In this document: piece after piece, positions 26,836-35,149 of the stretch
How the letters are laid out: each line of letters opens with the position of its first letter
Position numbering within the stretch: position 1 is the first letter of the stretch
Assembly: GCA_022844565.1 (NCBI GenBank)
Contig: JALHLK010000035.1
Span: forward strand, 1-54,926
From: Saprospiraceae bacterium
GTDB lineage: Bacteria > Bacteroidota > Bacteroidia > Chitinophagales > Saprospiraceae
Direction of reading: 5' to 3'
Length of the DNA: 54,926 nt
The notes under the pieces: model-generated
Seen by the model: the letters and a program-made list of their open reading frames with translations, nothing else
Database searches by the model: none
Told to the model about the DNA's origin: nothing
Program-made: the position numbers and the translations under genes

Positions 26836-27183
26836 ATGAACAGCACAATTAATTACAATGGTAAAAAATTCAGGCCAGTAAGCAATACGGAAAATGGAGA
26901 AACCTCATTTGAAACCGTATTTCATTACAAACAGGTTGGAAATATTCTTACTTCTGAGTATTCAGGTGGGAAAATTAAATATGGACATTTAATTGGTTTG
27001 GTTGACAATGAAGGGAATATAGAAATGCGTTATCATCAAGTAAATGACAAAGACGAATTGATGACAGGCGTGTGTACTTCAACTCCAAAGATACTTGAAA
27101 ATGGAAAAATTCGCCTTTACGAAAACTGGGAATGGACATCAGGAGATAAATCAAAAGGCACATCAATCATAGAAGAACAATAA
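26836..27183 (+). CDS. Small lipocalin-like protein (NAGS-annotated family), intact copy
   Basis: A 115-residue paralogue of the protein at 23383, with identical layout and a normal ending (TSIIEEQ). The two copies differ by a handful of residues (for example N for K in EGNIEM, and V for I in RPVSN), and mostly at silent sites. This copy looks like the functional one, with an 11-base gap to the OsmC gene, so it heads a run of six close + genes. Its name in databases suggests acetylglutamate synthesis, but no such domain is visible. Confidence 0.78.
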   Translation: MNSTINYNGKKFRPVSNTENGETSFETVFHYKQVGNILTSEYSGGKIKYGHLIGLVDNEGNIEMRYHQVNDKDELMTGVCTSTPKILENGKIRLYENWEWTSGDKSKGTSIIEEQ

Positions 27184-27194
27184 ATTAGAATTTT

Positions 27195-27668
27195 ATGGCA
27201 CACGAACACAATTACAAAATTACGACAGAATGGACAGGTAATACGGGTGAAGGCAATAAAAATGTTCGAACCTATGACCGAAGTCACTCAGTCACTATTC
27301 AAGGAAAACCAGCTTTGTATTTGACCACGGACAATCCTCATGTTGGTGATAAATCAAAATTGAATCCGGAAGATTTATTGGTTACTGCAATTTCATCTTG
27401 CCACATGCTATCGTATTTATACCTTTGCTCAATGGAAGGTATTGTAATAATGGCTTACACCGATCATGCTACAGGAATTATGATTGAAAATCCGAGTGGT
27501 GGAGGAAGTTTTAAAGAAGTTGTTTTGAATCCTATCTTTCATTTGGCGGATCAAAGTAGGGTAGAAAGAGCCATCGAACTACATCACAAAGCTCATGAAA
27601 TTTGTTACATTGCCAATTCTGTGAACTTTGAGGTGAAGTGTAATCCAACCTGCAAATTAGAAAATTAA
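27195..27668 (+). CDS. OsmC family peroxiredoxin-like protein
   Basis: A 157-residue protein with the OsmC/Ohr fold: an N-terminal strand region (HNYKITTEWTGNTG), the helix-capping active-site segment AISSCHMLSYLYLCSMEG, and the C-terminal strand pair ending CNPTCKLEN. The first cysteine (SSC) is the likely peroxidatic residue. The second redox cysteine of Ohr proteins is not clearly placed, because the C-terminal pair lies outside the usual site. It probably reduces organic hydroperoxides. The stop overlaps the next ATG (nitrilase at 27669) with no gap. Confidence 0.88.
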   Translation: MAHEHNYKITTEWTGNTGEGNKNVRTYDRSHSVTIQGKPALYLTTDNPHVGDKSKLNPEDLLVTAISSCHMLSYLYLCSMEGIVIMAYTDHATGIMIENPSGGGSFKEVVLNPIFHLADQSRVERAIELHHKAHEICYIANSVNFEVKCNPTCKLEN

Positions 27669-28409
27669 ATGAAAATCTGCATTGCACAGACACGACCAAT
27701 AAAAGGAAATGTTTCAGCCAATATTGAATCACACAGAAGATTTGTTGACCTTGCTTTGTCACACAATTCAGAAGCAATTTTTTTTTCAGAACTTTCATTA
27801 GTAGGTTACGAACCAGAATTGGCAAGGGAACTAGCAACCAATCAAAACGATGGTCGATTAGATATTTTTCAGCAAGTAAGTGACCATAACCATATCTTTA
27901 TCGGACTCGGATTGCCAACCATTTCAGACTCAAAAATTCGAATAAGCATGGTCATATTTCAACCAAACAAACCGAGAAGAACTTATTCAAAACAACAGCT
28001 CCATTCAGACGAATTTCCATACTTTGATCAAGGTGTTGACCAAGTTATAATCAAGACAAAAGATTCGAATATTGCCCCAGCAATTTGTTATGAAAGTTTA
28101 CAACCTACACATGTTGAAGCTGCTTATCAACTAGGTGCAAACGTTTATCTAGCCAGTGTAGCAAAATCGACCAATGGCATTGAAAAAGCAAATCACCATT
28201 ATCCAACTATTGCAAAACAATACGCAATGGCAGTATTAATGGCTAACTGTGTTGGTTTTTGCGACAACTTTTTAAGTGTGGGTCAAAGTACTGTTTGGAC
28301 AAAAGATGGGAAGCTAGTTGGCCAATTGGATGACAATTCCGAGGGGATTTTAATTTTTGATACAGAAACAGAAGAGGTAATCGAAAAAACAGTGAATAAT
28401 ACTTGGTAA
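27669..28409 (+). CDS. Carbon-nitrogen hydrolase (nitrilase superfamily)
   Basis: A 246-residue amidohydrolase with a complete Glu-Lys-Cys triad: E41 in FFSELSLVGYEP, K108 in RTYSKQQLHSDE and C140 in PAICYES. Typical products are carboxylate and ammonia from amides or nitriles. The substrate is not predictable. It starts immediately after the OsmC stop and so is translationally coupled. It is somewhat shorter than most nitrilases and closer to the short amidase/omega-amidase-like group. Confidence 0.88.
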   Translation: MKICIAQTRPIKGNVSANIESHRRFVDLALSHNSEAIFFSELSLVGYEPELARELATNQNDGRLDIFQQVSDHNHIFIGLGLPTISDSKIRISMVIFQPNKPRRTYSKQQLHSDEFPYFDQGVDQVIIKTKDSNIAPAICYESLQPTHVEAAYQLGANVYLASVAKSTNGIEKANHHYPTIAKQYAMAVLMANCVGFCDNFLSVGQSTVWTKDGKLVGQLDDNSEGILIFDTETEEVIEKTVNNTW

Positions 28410-28446
28410 AACTGGAAGTAAACATTGAATACTTAAAAATTGTAAA

Positions 28447-28896
28447 ATGATAATAATTAGAAAAGCGACAATTGAGGATTTGAAATTAATTGTAGAATTA
28501 TTCGATAAATACCGTGTTTTTTACGAAAAAGAGTCGGATAAAGAAAAAGCAGAAGAATTTTTGTCTGATAGGCTTAAACACAACGAATCTGAAATTTTTA
28601 TTGCCGAAACTGACAATAATGATTTAGTCGGATTTGTGCAGTTATATCCTCTTTTTTCTTCAACTAGAATGAAACGACTTTGGCTATTAAACGACCTTTT
28701 TGTAGACCAAGATCATCGAGGAAAAGGAATATCTAAACAACTGATTGAAGCTGCAAAAAATCTTTGCAATCAATCAAACGCTTGTGGCCTCATATTAGAA
28801 ACCGCAAAATCGAATATTCTAGGCAATGAACTTTATCCAAAAGTTGGATTTTCCTTAGATAGCGAACACAATTATTATTCTTGGGACAACAACTAA
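28447..28896 (+). CDS. GNAT family N-acetyltransferase
   Basis: A 149-residue acetyltransferase. The pattern IRKATIEDLKLIVELFDKY at the start, LLNDLFVDQDHRGKGISKQL (beta-4 and the acetyl-CoA loop, QDHRGKG) and GLILETAKSNILGNELYPKVGF are the standard GNAT fold. The acceptor substrate is unknown. It is in the same run as the OsmC and nitrilase genes with short gaps, so it may modify a toxic or antibiotic-like compound; that is inference. Confidence 0.88.
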   Translation: MIIIRKATIEDLKLIVELFDKYRVFYEKESDKEKAEEFLSDRLKHNESEIFIAETDNNDLVGFVQLYPLFSSTRMKRLWLLNDLFVDQDHRGKGISKQLIEAAKNLCNQSNACGLILETAKSNILGNELYPKVGFSLDSEHNYYSWDNN

Positions 28897-28907
28897 ACTG
28901 AAATCAA

Positions 28908-29189
28908 ATGTTAGAAATTAGACCATCCTGCGAAAACTGTGATAAGAGTTTGCCAAACGATTCAAATGAAGCGATGATTTGTTCATATGAGTGTACTTTT
29001 TGTGAAGACTGTGTTCAAAACGTTTTAGAAAATGTTTGCCCAAATTGTGGTGGTGGTTTTGAGAAAAGACCAACGCGTCCGCATGCTCAATTAGACAAAT
29101 ATCCAATTAGGATTAGTAAAGTATATAAACCAGTAGAATTTAATAGGTATTTAGGTATTAGTAAGGGAATTGACTCACGAAAAAGATAA
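28908..29189 (+). CDS. DUF1272 domain-containing zinc-ribbon protein
   Basis: A 93-residue protein with the DUF1272 cysteine pattern: CENCDKSLP at 8-16, CSYECTFCEDCVQNVLENVC around 27-46, and CPNCGGGF. At least eight cysteines form two likely zinc sites. The function is unknown. It lies 11 bases after the GNAT gene. The C-terminal 30 residues (KYPIRISKVYKPVEFNRYLG) are longer than in the minimal family and may be variable. Confidence 0.85.
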   Translation: MLEIRPSCENCDKSLPNDSNEAMICSYECTFCEDCVQNVLENVCPNCGGGFEKRPTRPHAQLDKYPIRISKVYKPVEFNRYLGISKGIDSRKR

Positions 29190-29252
29190 GATGCCTTGCT
29201 TTCAACTTTGGCTTGGCAATAGGCAAGTAAAACTACCAAAAATGAAACAACT

Positions 29253-29867
29253 ATGAAAACACTGAAGAAGAATTTTTTAGATGAAGAAATTATTTTGGAA
29301 AATGAAATTGTAAAACTTGTTCCGTTTAACAGATACGATGCTCTAAAATTACAATCAATAATCTTTGATGATTCAGTTTGGAAGTATATGGGAATGTTTG
29401 TAAAAAACAGGTACGATTTAGAAAATTACATAGAAAATACACTTGAATTGCAGGGAAAGGATCATTATGCATTTTTAATTTTTGATAAACAAACGAATGA
29501 GTTTGCGGGTAGTACAAGATTTGGTAATATTAATTTTAAAAGTGAAAAATTGGAAATTGGTTGGACTTGGTACGGAAAGAAGTTTCATAGAACAGGTATA
29601 AATCATGCCACTAAATTTGAGTTAATAAGGTATTGCTTCGAAAATATTGGATTGAGAAGAGTGCAATTTAGTGCTGATTTGGAAAACTTAGCTTCACAAA
29701 AAGCAATATTAAAACTAGGAGCGAAACAAGAAGGCGTATTTAGAAACAATTATGTTGATTCAACGGGAAAAAGCAAAGATGACGTATATTTTAGTATAAT
29801 TCAAGAAGAATGGGAATATATAAAACAAACTCATTTCGATAAAATTAACCAAAACAATGTTCAATGA
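29253..29867 (+). CDS. RimJ/RimL-type GNAT acetyltransferase
   Basis: A 204-residue protein with the RimJ/RimL layout: VKLVPFNRYDALKLQSI in the N-terminal part, EIGWTWYGKKFHRTGIN in the middle, and the hallmark RRVQFSADLENLASQKAILK with GAKQEGVFR at the end. Members acetylate ribosomal protein N termini or small-molecule substrates, including antibiotics. It follows DUF1272 after 63 bases. Which substrate it uses is not shown by the sequence. Confidence 0.87.
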   Translation: MKTLKKNFLDEEIILENEIVKLVPFNRYDALKLQSIIFDDSVWKYMGMFVKNRYDLENYIENTLELQGKDHYAFLIFDKQTNEFAGSTRFGNINFKSEKLEIGWTWYGKKFHRTGINHATKFELIRYCFENIGLRRVQFSADLENLASQKAILKLGAKQEGVFRNNYVDSTGKSKDDVYFSIIQEEWEYIKQTHFDKINQNNVQ

Positions 29868-29881
29868 AAAAATAAATTAAA

Positions 29882-30043
29882 ATGAAATTATTTTCCCTTT
29901 CTCTAGCAATAAACACAAAAATAAGAAAATCTGAAAATTTTGTAATTCCTGCTATCAAAGCTGAAGCAGTGAATAATGCAATTGAAAATACAAATTTGCT
30001 GAAGATTTTAAATAAGTATATTGCTAAGCCAATTTCAAATTAA
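29882..30043 (+). CDS. Possible small protein (53 residues)
   Basis: An ATG 14 bases after the GNAT stop opens 53 codons without motifs (MKLFSLSLAINTKIRKSENF). It has a helix-like, lysine-rich end and no membrane segment. The spacing fits a gene in the same run, but codon usage is not distinctive and no family is recognised. It could equally be non-coding. Confidence 0.25.
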   Translation: MKLFSLSLAINTKIRKSENFVIPAIKAEAVNNAIENTNLLKILNKYIAKPISN

Positions 30044-30129
30044 AGTCACACATACTCAGTTCAAGCAATAGAGTTATAATCAAAAAAAAAATACATTATT
30101 GCGAAATAACCAAAAAACTCAAAGTTTAA

Positions 30130-30240
30130 TATCTTTGTAATGGTGACTCTATAAAAAACGAAACCCATTAGTTTGAATTACTTCAGGGACTAATGGGAAT
30201 AAGATGATGCAAAGATACAATAAAATTTTGAAAATGTAAA
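30130..30240 (+). ncRNA. Structured RNA upstream of the Abi gene (abiF-RNA-like)
   Basis: A TATCTTTG -7 box (30130-30137) precedes a short transcript-like stretch that contains the perfect 9-bp hairpin CCCATTAGT (30164-30172) with ACTAATGGG (30189-30197). A second box in the reverse direction (CAAAGATA, 30210-30217) lies on the other side. There is no ORF between the hairpin and the Abi start at 30256. Known abiF RNAs are structured RNAs placed just upstream of Abi-family genes, and some toxins of this class are controlled by such RNAs. I infer the same here. No covariance model was run. Confidence 0.55.
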
Positions 30241-30255
30241 TTAATTTAAATAATA

Positions 30256-30936
30256 ATGAAATATAGTGACTTTGCCAGCATAATAACTAATGCCCGAATG
30301 AATCGCTATTTAATAGCATGTGGAGGCAATTCTCGTAAGGCAATGACGCTTTATAGAAAGAATTTACAACTTAGCCAAGAGCTATTTACCGTTATTAGTT
30401 GTTTTGAAGTAGCATTAAGAAATGCCATTGATAAGACTGTAACTCATTCCTTAGGTATTGATTGGTTGAGTGATGCAGCTTCTTACGGTGGAATATTTGA
30501 TTCTCCAAAATGCCGCTTAACTAAAGATAATATTTGTGATGCATTAAATAAACTGCATATATATAGTCATTATAAATTGGTAGCGGAATTAGGATTCGGA
30601 TTTTGGCGTTTTATGTTTGCTCAAAATCAGTTTAATGCCACAGGTCGAATATTATTGCGAGTTTTTCCATCTAAGCCAAAATCATCGCATGCTATTCAAT
30701 ACAATAACATTTATATTTTTAACCAGTTGGCTCAACTAAATGAAATTAGAAACAGAATTGCACACCACGAGCCAATTTGCTTTTTGCCAGGAAACCCTGT
30801 AAAAGACACGACTTACGCTCGACAGCATTACAATTTAATTTTACAACTTTTTCAATGGATGCAAATAGATGAAGCAGCCTTACTTTATGGTTTAGACCAT
30901 ATAAATACCATTTGCAACGAAATTGACAATTTATAA
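30256..30936 (+). CDS. Abi-family (AbiD/AbiF-like) HEPN protein, probable abortive-infection nuclease
   Basis: A 226-residue protein. The N-terminal part (about 20-60: ACGGNSRKAMTLYRKNLQLSQ, then FTVISCFEVALRNAIDKTV) and the C-terminal part (LAQLNEIRNRIAHHEPI, about 160-176) are the Abi_2/AbiD-type layout. RNRIAHHE carries the HEPN RNase motif (R-x4-6-H). Such proteins cut RNA and halt growth during phage infection. The preceding structured RNA could be its antitoxin or guide. No protein antitoxin lies next to it. Confidence 0.82.
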   Translation: MKYSDFASIITNARMNRYLIACGGNSRKAMTLYRKNLQLSQELFTVISCFEVALRNAIDKTVTHSLGIDWLSDAASYGGIFDSPKCRLTKDNICDALNKLHIYSHYKLVAELGFGFWRFMFAQNQFNATGRILLRVFPSKPKSSHAIQYNNIYIFNQLAQLNEIRNRIAHHEPICFLPGNPVKDTTYARQHYNLILQLFQWMQIDEAALLYGLDHINTICNEIDNL

Positions 30937-31174
30937 CTCAATTAATTGCATAACTAGAAAAATATTCTCTAAAGGGAAACAACCCTCTTAGGAAAATTGA
31001 TGTCTATATGCAGAATTTATTCTTCAATTTACCTTTAATTCATAATGAAGTATATATGAATCTAATCCTTTATTACCTTTAAATTAAAGTCAGAAATACC
31101 ATTTAGAATTTCAAACCTGACAGAATAGATGTAAGAGTAACTTAAGGCACAATATTAAAAAACTCTAAAACTAT

Positions 31175-31205
31175 TTTGAATGTAAATAAATGGGGCCTAA
31201 ATTTG
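31175..31205 (+). promoter_or_regulatory. Third copy of the Crp-type promoter (TTTG-N19-TAAATTTG)
   Basis: The segment 31165-31237 shares CTCTAAAACTATTTTGA and the order GG-CCTA-ATTTGCC-AA with the two promoters before the Crp genes. It has TTTG 31175-31178 and TAAATTTG 31198-31205, spacer 19. Here the downstream gene is unrelated to Crp. Confidence 0.5.
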
Positions 31206-31343
31206 CCAAATGTTATGAAACAGAAGAACGAATGATACCAATTTACTTCTTTACGACTTAAGTTTCTGAAAAAAAATCGTAAATCAATATAGGCAAAAAA
31301 AAACGGATCGAAATACTGAATTTTATTCAAAAATATCAAAACC

Positions 31344-31868
31344 ATGAATATAGACTTTGTTAACATATTTCAACACACAATTCCGATGGACGACTTTCGA
31401 TTAAAATGGCGTTTTACAGATGATATATATAATAAGTTGTCCGATCACCATATTGATCAATTAAAACCATTGGATAATGTTGCTGCGAAATTTTTATGTG
31501 ACTATATCGAAAAAACAAATTTACATATCAACATACCATTTAAAAAGGACTTCTTTAGGATAACTGATAAAGCGAAAATTTTGGAAGGGAACGAAAAAGA
31601 AATAAAAAAATGGCTTTATCATCGTGGACTTCCTTTTGAAAAGCTTGTTTTTCTATCTTGGGACGAGACAAATGCAATGATTGTTCCTTGGAAACTTTTC
31701 ATGAAATACTTTGACAGTTTTTATTACGGGGGCTCAGACGACTTGACTATTATTGATCAAAGTTTGGAATGGGCATTACTTTTTTTCCACGAAGACGAAA
31801 TTTATTTTGGAACTAACAAGGACTTTAAACCAAGCGAAACTTTTACTGACATTGATTTTATCTGGTAA
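31344..31868 (+). CDS. Hypothetical protein, possibly DUF2947-like
   Basis: A 174-residue soluble protein. The N-terminal WRFTDDIYNKLSDHHIDQLK PL segment and the aromatic strands near 120-150 (FLSWDETNAMIVPWKLFMKY; EWALLFFHEDEIYFG) loosely recall DUF2947 proteins, but I am not sure of the family. There is no signal peptide or catalytic motif. It has its own copy of the Crp-type promoter, about 140 bases upstream. It could be a small accessory or immunity-type protein at the right edge of the mosaic region. Confidence 0.6.
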   Translation: MNIDFVNIFQHTIPMDDFRLKWRFTDDIYNKLSDHHIDQLKPLDNVAAKFLCDYIEKTNLHINIPFKKDFFRITDKAKILEGNEKEIKKWLYHRGLPFEKLVFLSWDETNAMIVPWKLFMKYFDSFYYGGSDDLTIIDQSLEWALLFFHEDEIYFGTNKDFKPSETFTDIDFIW

Positions 31869-32058
31869 CTACAATCCCACCGAAAATAAAATAACTTCTA
31901 TGATGAATTAAGCTTTAGTAATATCCTGTGGACATACCATGATCGCTTAACTTCTGAAGATTTTCAACCAACCGTGCAAATTAAAACTTTGATAGCGGAG
32001 CCAAACAAATTTTATAAACTCAAACAAACGTGTTTTCTTTCTTTTCTCCCAAAATTAC

Positions 32059-34824
32059 TCACTCAACCTCCCTACTTATCACCTGTATCCCACTCTTCTT
32101 ATGCCCCTTCAAATTATAAGACAAACTAACCATCACATACCTCGTCAAAACATTGTACCGTGTGGTATTCGTAAAATTGAGTTGTGATGATGTGGCAAAA
32201 CCTAGATTTTGATTCAATAGGTCAAAAGCGGATAAGGTGGCTCGCAGTTTTTTGTCTTTGGTCACGAAGGTGGAGGCGCTCATGGTCCAAAGAGGGAAGG
32301 TAGTCGTGGTAGCTTCGGTGCTCGGCTTGAAAACGGTGTAGTCGAAGTTGGTTTTAAAGGTGACTTTGTCTTTGAAGTTGAGGCTTAATTCTGAGAAGAG
32401 GGTTTGGTCTTTGATGGTTTGATTTTGGGTTTCGGTTGATGCCAATTTTGAGTCAGAGTAGTTGAATCGGTATCCTGCGATGACATCGATGAACTTTTTA
32501 TTTCTATTTTCGATGGAGAAATTGTAGCCGTATGACCAGCGTTGGATATCTTCTTCTAGATTGTTGATGGAAGCAAATCCTTTATTATAGGCTCCTTTTA
32601 CGGCCATTTTAGATTTGATGCGCAAAGGTTTGATAGGGCTTTCGAATTCTAATTTACCATTAGTGGTGGATTCCCAAGGGATGTTGATGGGCGTTGTGAT
32701 TCGGGTTAAGGCTTCGGTAAAGGAGAGGTCATTGATGATTTTGTTTTGGGTGTAAGAAGTAGCAATTTGTGCAGAATACATGCGCTGATTGAAAGCGTCG
32801 TATTTTGAATAGTACATAGAGGCTCTGTGGTTGGTTTCTGCACCGAGACTTGGATTACCTTTATAGATGGATAAAGGGTTAGCATTGTTTACTACGGGTT
32901 GTAATTGGATTAACTGTGGCTCGTTTAAACTGGAATTATAATTAAAGGTAATGTTCTCTGAGGTGCCTATTTGGTATCTTAGGTAGGCAGAGGGTAGGAT
33001 AGCGTAAAAAGGATTTCTAATGGGTTTTTCTATAAAGTTAGATGTGCCATTTAAGACGGAATATTGGTATCTTGTAGATAAATTTAGATTAAAGTCTCTT
33101 AAATTATAAATGTAAGATAGTCCATAGTTTTGCTGTAAGTAATCTCTTGTAAAAGATGTAGAAAGTAGTTTATTGAGAATCGGATTGTCATTGATGATAT
33201 CAAAAAAGTCGGTATTGGTTCGATTATTCATATTGGATAGCGATATTCTTGGCTCTAAATAGGATTTTTTACTCAAGGGTTCGGTAAAGGTAAACTGCCC
33301 TCTAAATGAATTTCCAGAATTGGTACCCAGCTGATTTTGAATCAAATTATTGACAAAGCTGGTAGGAAGATAGATGTTATTCAAAGACTTTAAGAGTCCA
33401 TCATCGTCATTTTGAGTCAGCGTCGCGGTACCATTAACACTATAATTTCTACCTTTTTTAGATCGAAGATTTTGTAAATACAAAGCATCAAAATTAAAGG
33501 AATAGTTTAAACCCTCTACGTCTCTCGTTCCGTCTGTTTGATTGATGATCTTACCTTCTCTGATCGATTGACTGAAGGACTGAGACATTGCGTTATTACC
33601 TCCATAGGTACCATTTGACCTAAAAGTAAATCGCTTCATTGAATCTATTTTAGAAACGGTTCGCAAAGTGTAACTCCCCGATAAATTTTTATTGACTTGT
33701 TCAGAATTTGACACCGTATTAAAAACCAAGTTTGGAGTAAGATTTTCTCTTAACGTATTGACATTCAAATCGTGCTTAAGATAATTAAAAAATAGGGAGC
33801 TTTCTAAAGTAGTTTTAGGTGTAAGGTCGCTAGTAAGATTTAGACCACTAGTGAAGATGTTTTTGATACCTTGTTGTGGTCCTAATCCACTCATACCTCC
33901 CATATTTTGCAACATACCCAAGTTCATCGGACCCCCACCTCCCATAAGGCCTCCAATTCCTCCCATAAATCCTTGATAGTCGTTCAATGAAAAGTTTTCC
34001 TCATTCACATTGTTGGCAGAACCGATAAACGAGGCTCTCATTTTATCTGTAAATTTATTCAAATTTGTCCTGATTTTATATCGATTGTCGGTCCCATATC
34101 CTGCCTCAGAATTGCCAAACGAACCAATACTCCGATCTTTTTTAAGTTTTAAATTGATGCTTCGCTCTCTGACACCATCATCCACTCCTGTAAAATCTGC
34201 CCTGTCCGAAGTTCTATCAAACACTTGTACCTTATCAATAGCATCTGCATCTATATTTTTTGTCGCTATTCTCGTATCTTTTCCAAAAAACTCTTTACCA
34301 TTGACCAATACATTTTCCACCTTTTCGCCCATTGCTTTAAATGTCCCATCTCTTTCCGCCTCAACTCCAGGCAATTTTTTTAATAAGTCTTCCACCATAT
34401 CACCAGGTTTGATATTAAATGCAGCAGCATTGTATTGTATCGTATCTTTTCCAAAGACGACCGGACTGACATAATCGGTTACCTCTATCACATCTAATTG
34501 CGTTGATGATTTTTTCATTTGGATGGTTCCGAGGTCTAAAGCAGGATCGGCTTCTAAATCTATTTTTTGCCAATGCGTGACATAACCCAAGAATGTCACT
34601 TGCAGTAGGAATGATTTTGGCTTTTGATTCTCAAATTTCACCAATCCAGATCTGTCAGAAAGTCCAAATTCAATCATAGAAGAATCTTTGACGCTCAATA
34701 CCAATGCAGAAGCATATTCTAGTGGTTTATTTTCTTCATCATGAATCTTTAATGTCAATTTTTGAGAAAATAGAGTTGAAGCGAAGCAAAAAACAGATAA
34801 AAGAGTAATTATTTTATTTTTCAT
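32059..34824 (-). CDS. Outer-membrane beta-barrel protein with CarboxypepD_reg-like domain and Met/Gly-rich loop
   Basis: A 921-residue outer-membrane protein. The signal peptide (1-20) is followed by a CarboxypepD-regulatory-like domain (about 22-105), a plug-like part with VEDLLKKLPGVEAERDGTF (about 143-161), and a barrel to the C terminus. An unusual loop of about 35 residues (about 283-318) is rich in glycine and methionine (GGIGGLMGGGGPMNLG and then MLQNMGGMSG). Such loops could bind a metal or lie at the surface. It follows a GLPGLI gene on the same strand, a recurrent pairing in Bacteroidota. Confidence 0.85.
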   Translation of the reverse strand: MKNKIITLLSVFCFASTLFSQKLTLKIHDEENKPLEYASALVLSVKDSSMIEFGLSDRSGLVKFENQKPKSFLLQVTFLGYVTHWQKIDLEADPALDLGTIQMKKSSTQLDVIEVTDYVSPVVFGKDTIQYNAAAFNIKPGDMVEDLLKKLPGVEAERDGTFKAMGEKVENVLVNGKEFFGKDTRIATKNIDADAIDKVQVFDRTSDRADFTGVDDGVRERSINLKLKKDRSIGSFGNSEAGYGTDNRYKIRTNLNKFTDKMRASFIGSANNVNEENFSLNDYQGFMGGIGGLMGGGGPMNLGMLQNMGGMSGLGPQQGIKNIFTSGLNLTSDLTPKTTLESSLFFNYLKHDLNVNTLRENLTPNLVFNTVSNSEQVNKNLSGSYTLRTVSKIDSMKRFTFRSNGTYGGNNAMSQSFSQSIREGKIINQTDGTRDVEGLNYSFNFDALYLQNLRSKKGRNYSVNGTATLTQNDDDGLLKSLNNIYLPTSFVNNLIQNQLGTNSGNSFRGQFTFTEPLSKKSYLEPRISLSNMNNRTNTDFFDIINDNPILNKLLSTSFTRDYLQQNYGLSYIYNLRDFNLNLSTRYQYSVLNGTSNFIEKPIRNPFYAILPSAYLRYQIGTSENITFNYNSSLNEPQLIQLQPVVNNANPLSIYKGNPSLGAETNHRASMYYSKYDAFNQRMYSAQIATSYTQNKIINDLSFTEALTRITTPINIPWESTTNGKLEFESPIKPLRIKSKMAVKGAYNKGFASINNLEEDIQRWSYGYNFSIENRNKKFIDVIAGYRFNYSDSKLASTETQNQTIKDQTLFSELSLNFKDKVTFKTNFDYTVFKPSTEATTTTFPLWTMSASTFVTKDKKLRATLSAFDLLNQNLGFATSSQLNFTNTTRYNVLTRYVMVSLSYNLKGHKKSGIQVISREVE

Positions 34825-35149
34825 AATCTATGAATAAAGAATTTAGAGTAATACAAATAAAAATCGGAAACCTTTTTAATGAAATTGTCTATTTGGAACA
34901 GTGCTTATTTAATTCTACTATTGTAAATTCAAAAGCTTTTTACTTACCGCGACCTTCAGGTCGTGGCAAACAAAAAAAAAGCAATTCTTTTGGCGACATT
35001 TTTGATTCAAAAATGATGACAAAAACTAGAAAGGACATTGCCATTTTTATTAGAATTATATTTGGCCTATTACTCTATTTAATACCTTTGATAGCAATCC
35101 AACGTATACAAAGGTTTGTGATAAAACGTAGGCCATGTTTTAGTAAGGT
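34825..35149. other. Intergenic spacer with a palindrome between the barrel and GLPGLI genes
   Basis: The 325 bases hold an open frame on the + strand, but it is antisense to the operon direction and has no family resemblance, so I leave it out. A palindrome, CGACCTTCAGGTCG (34950-34963), belongs to the same class as the hairpins at 39831-40062 and 54746-54762. It may separate the expression of the two genes. Confidence 0.4.
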
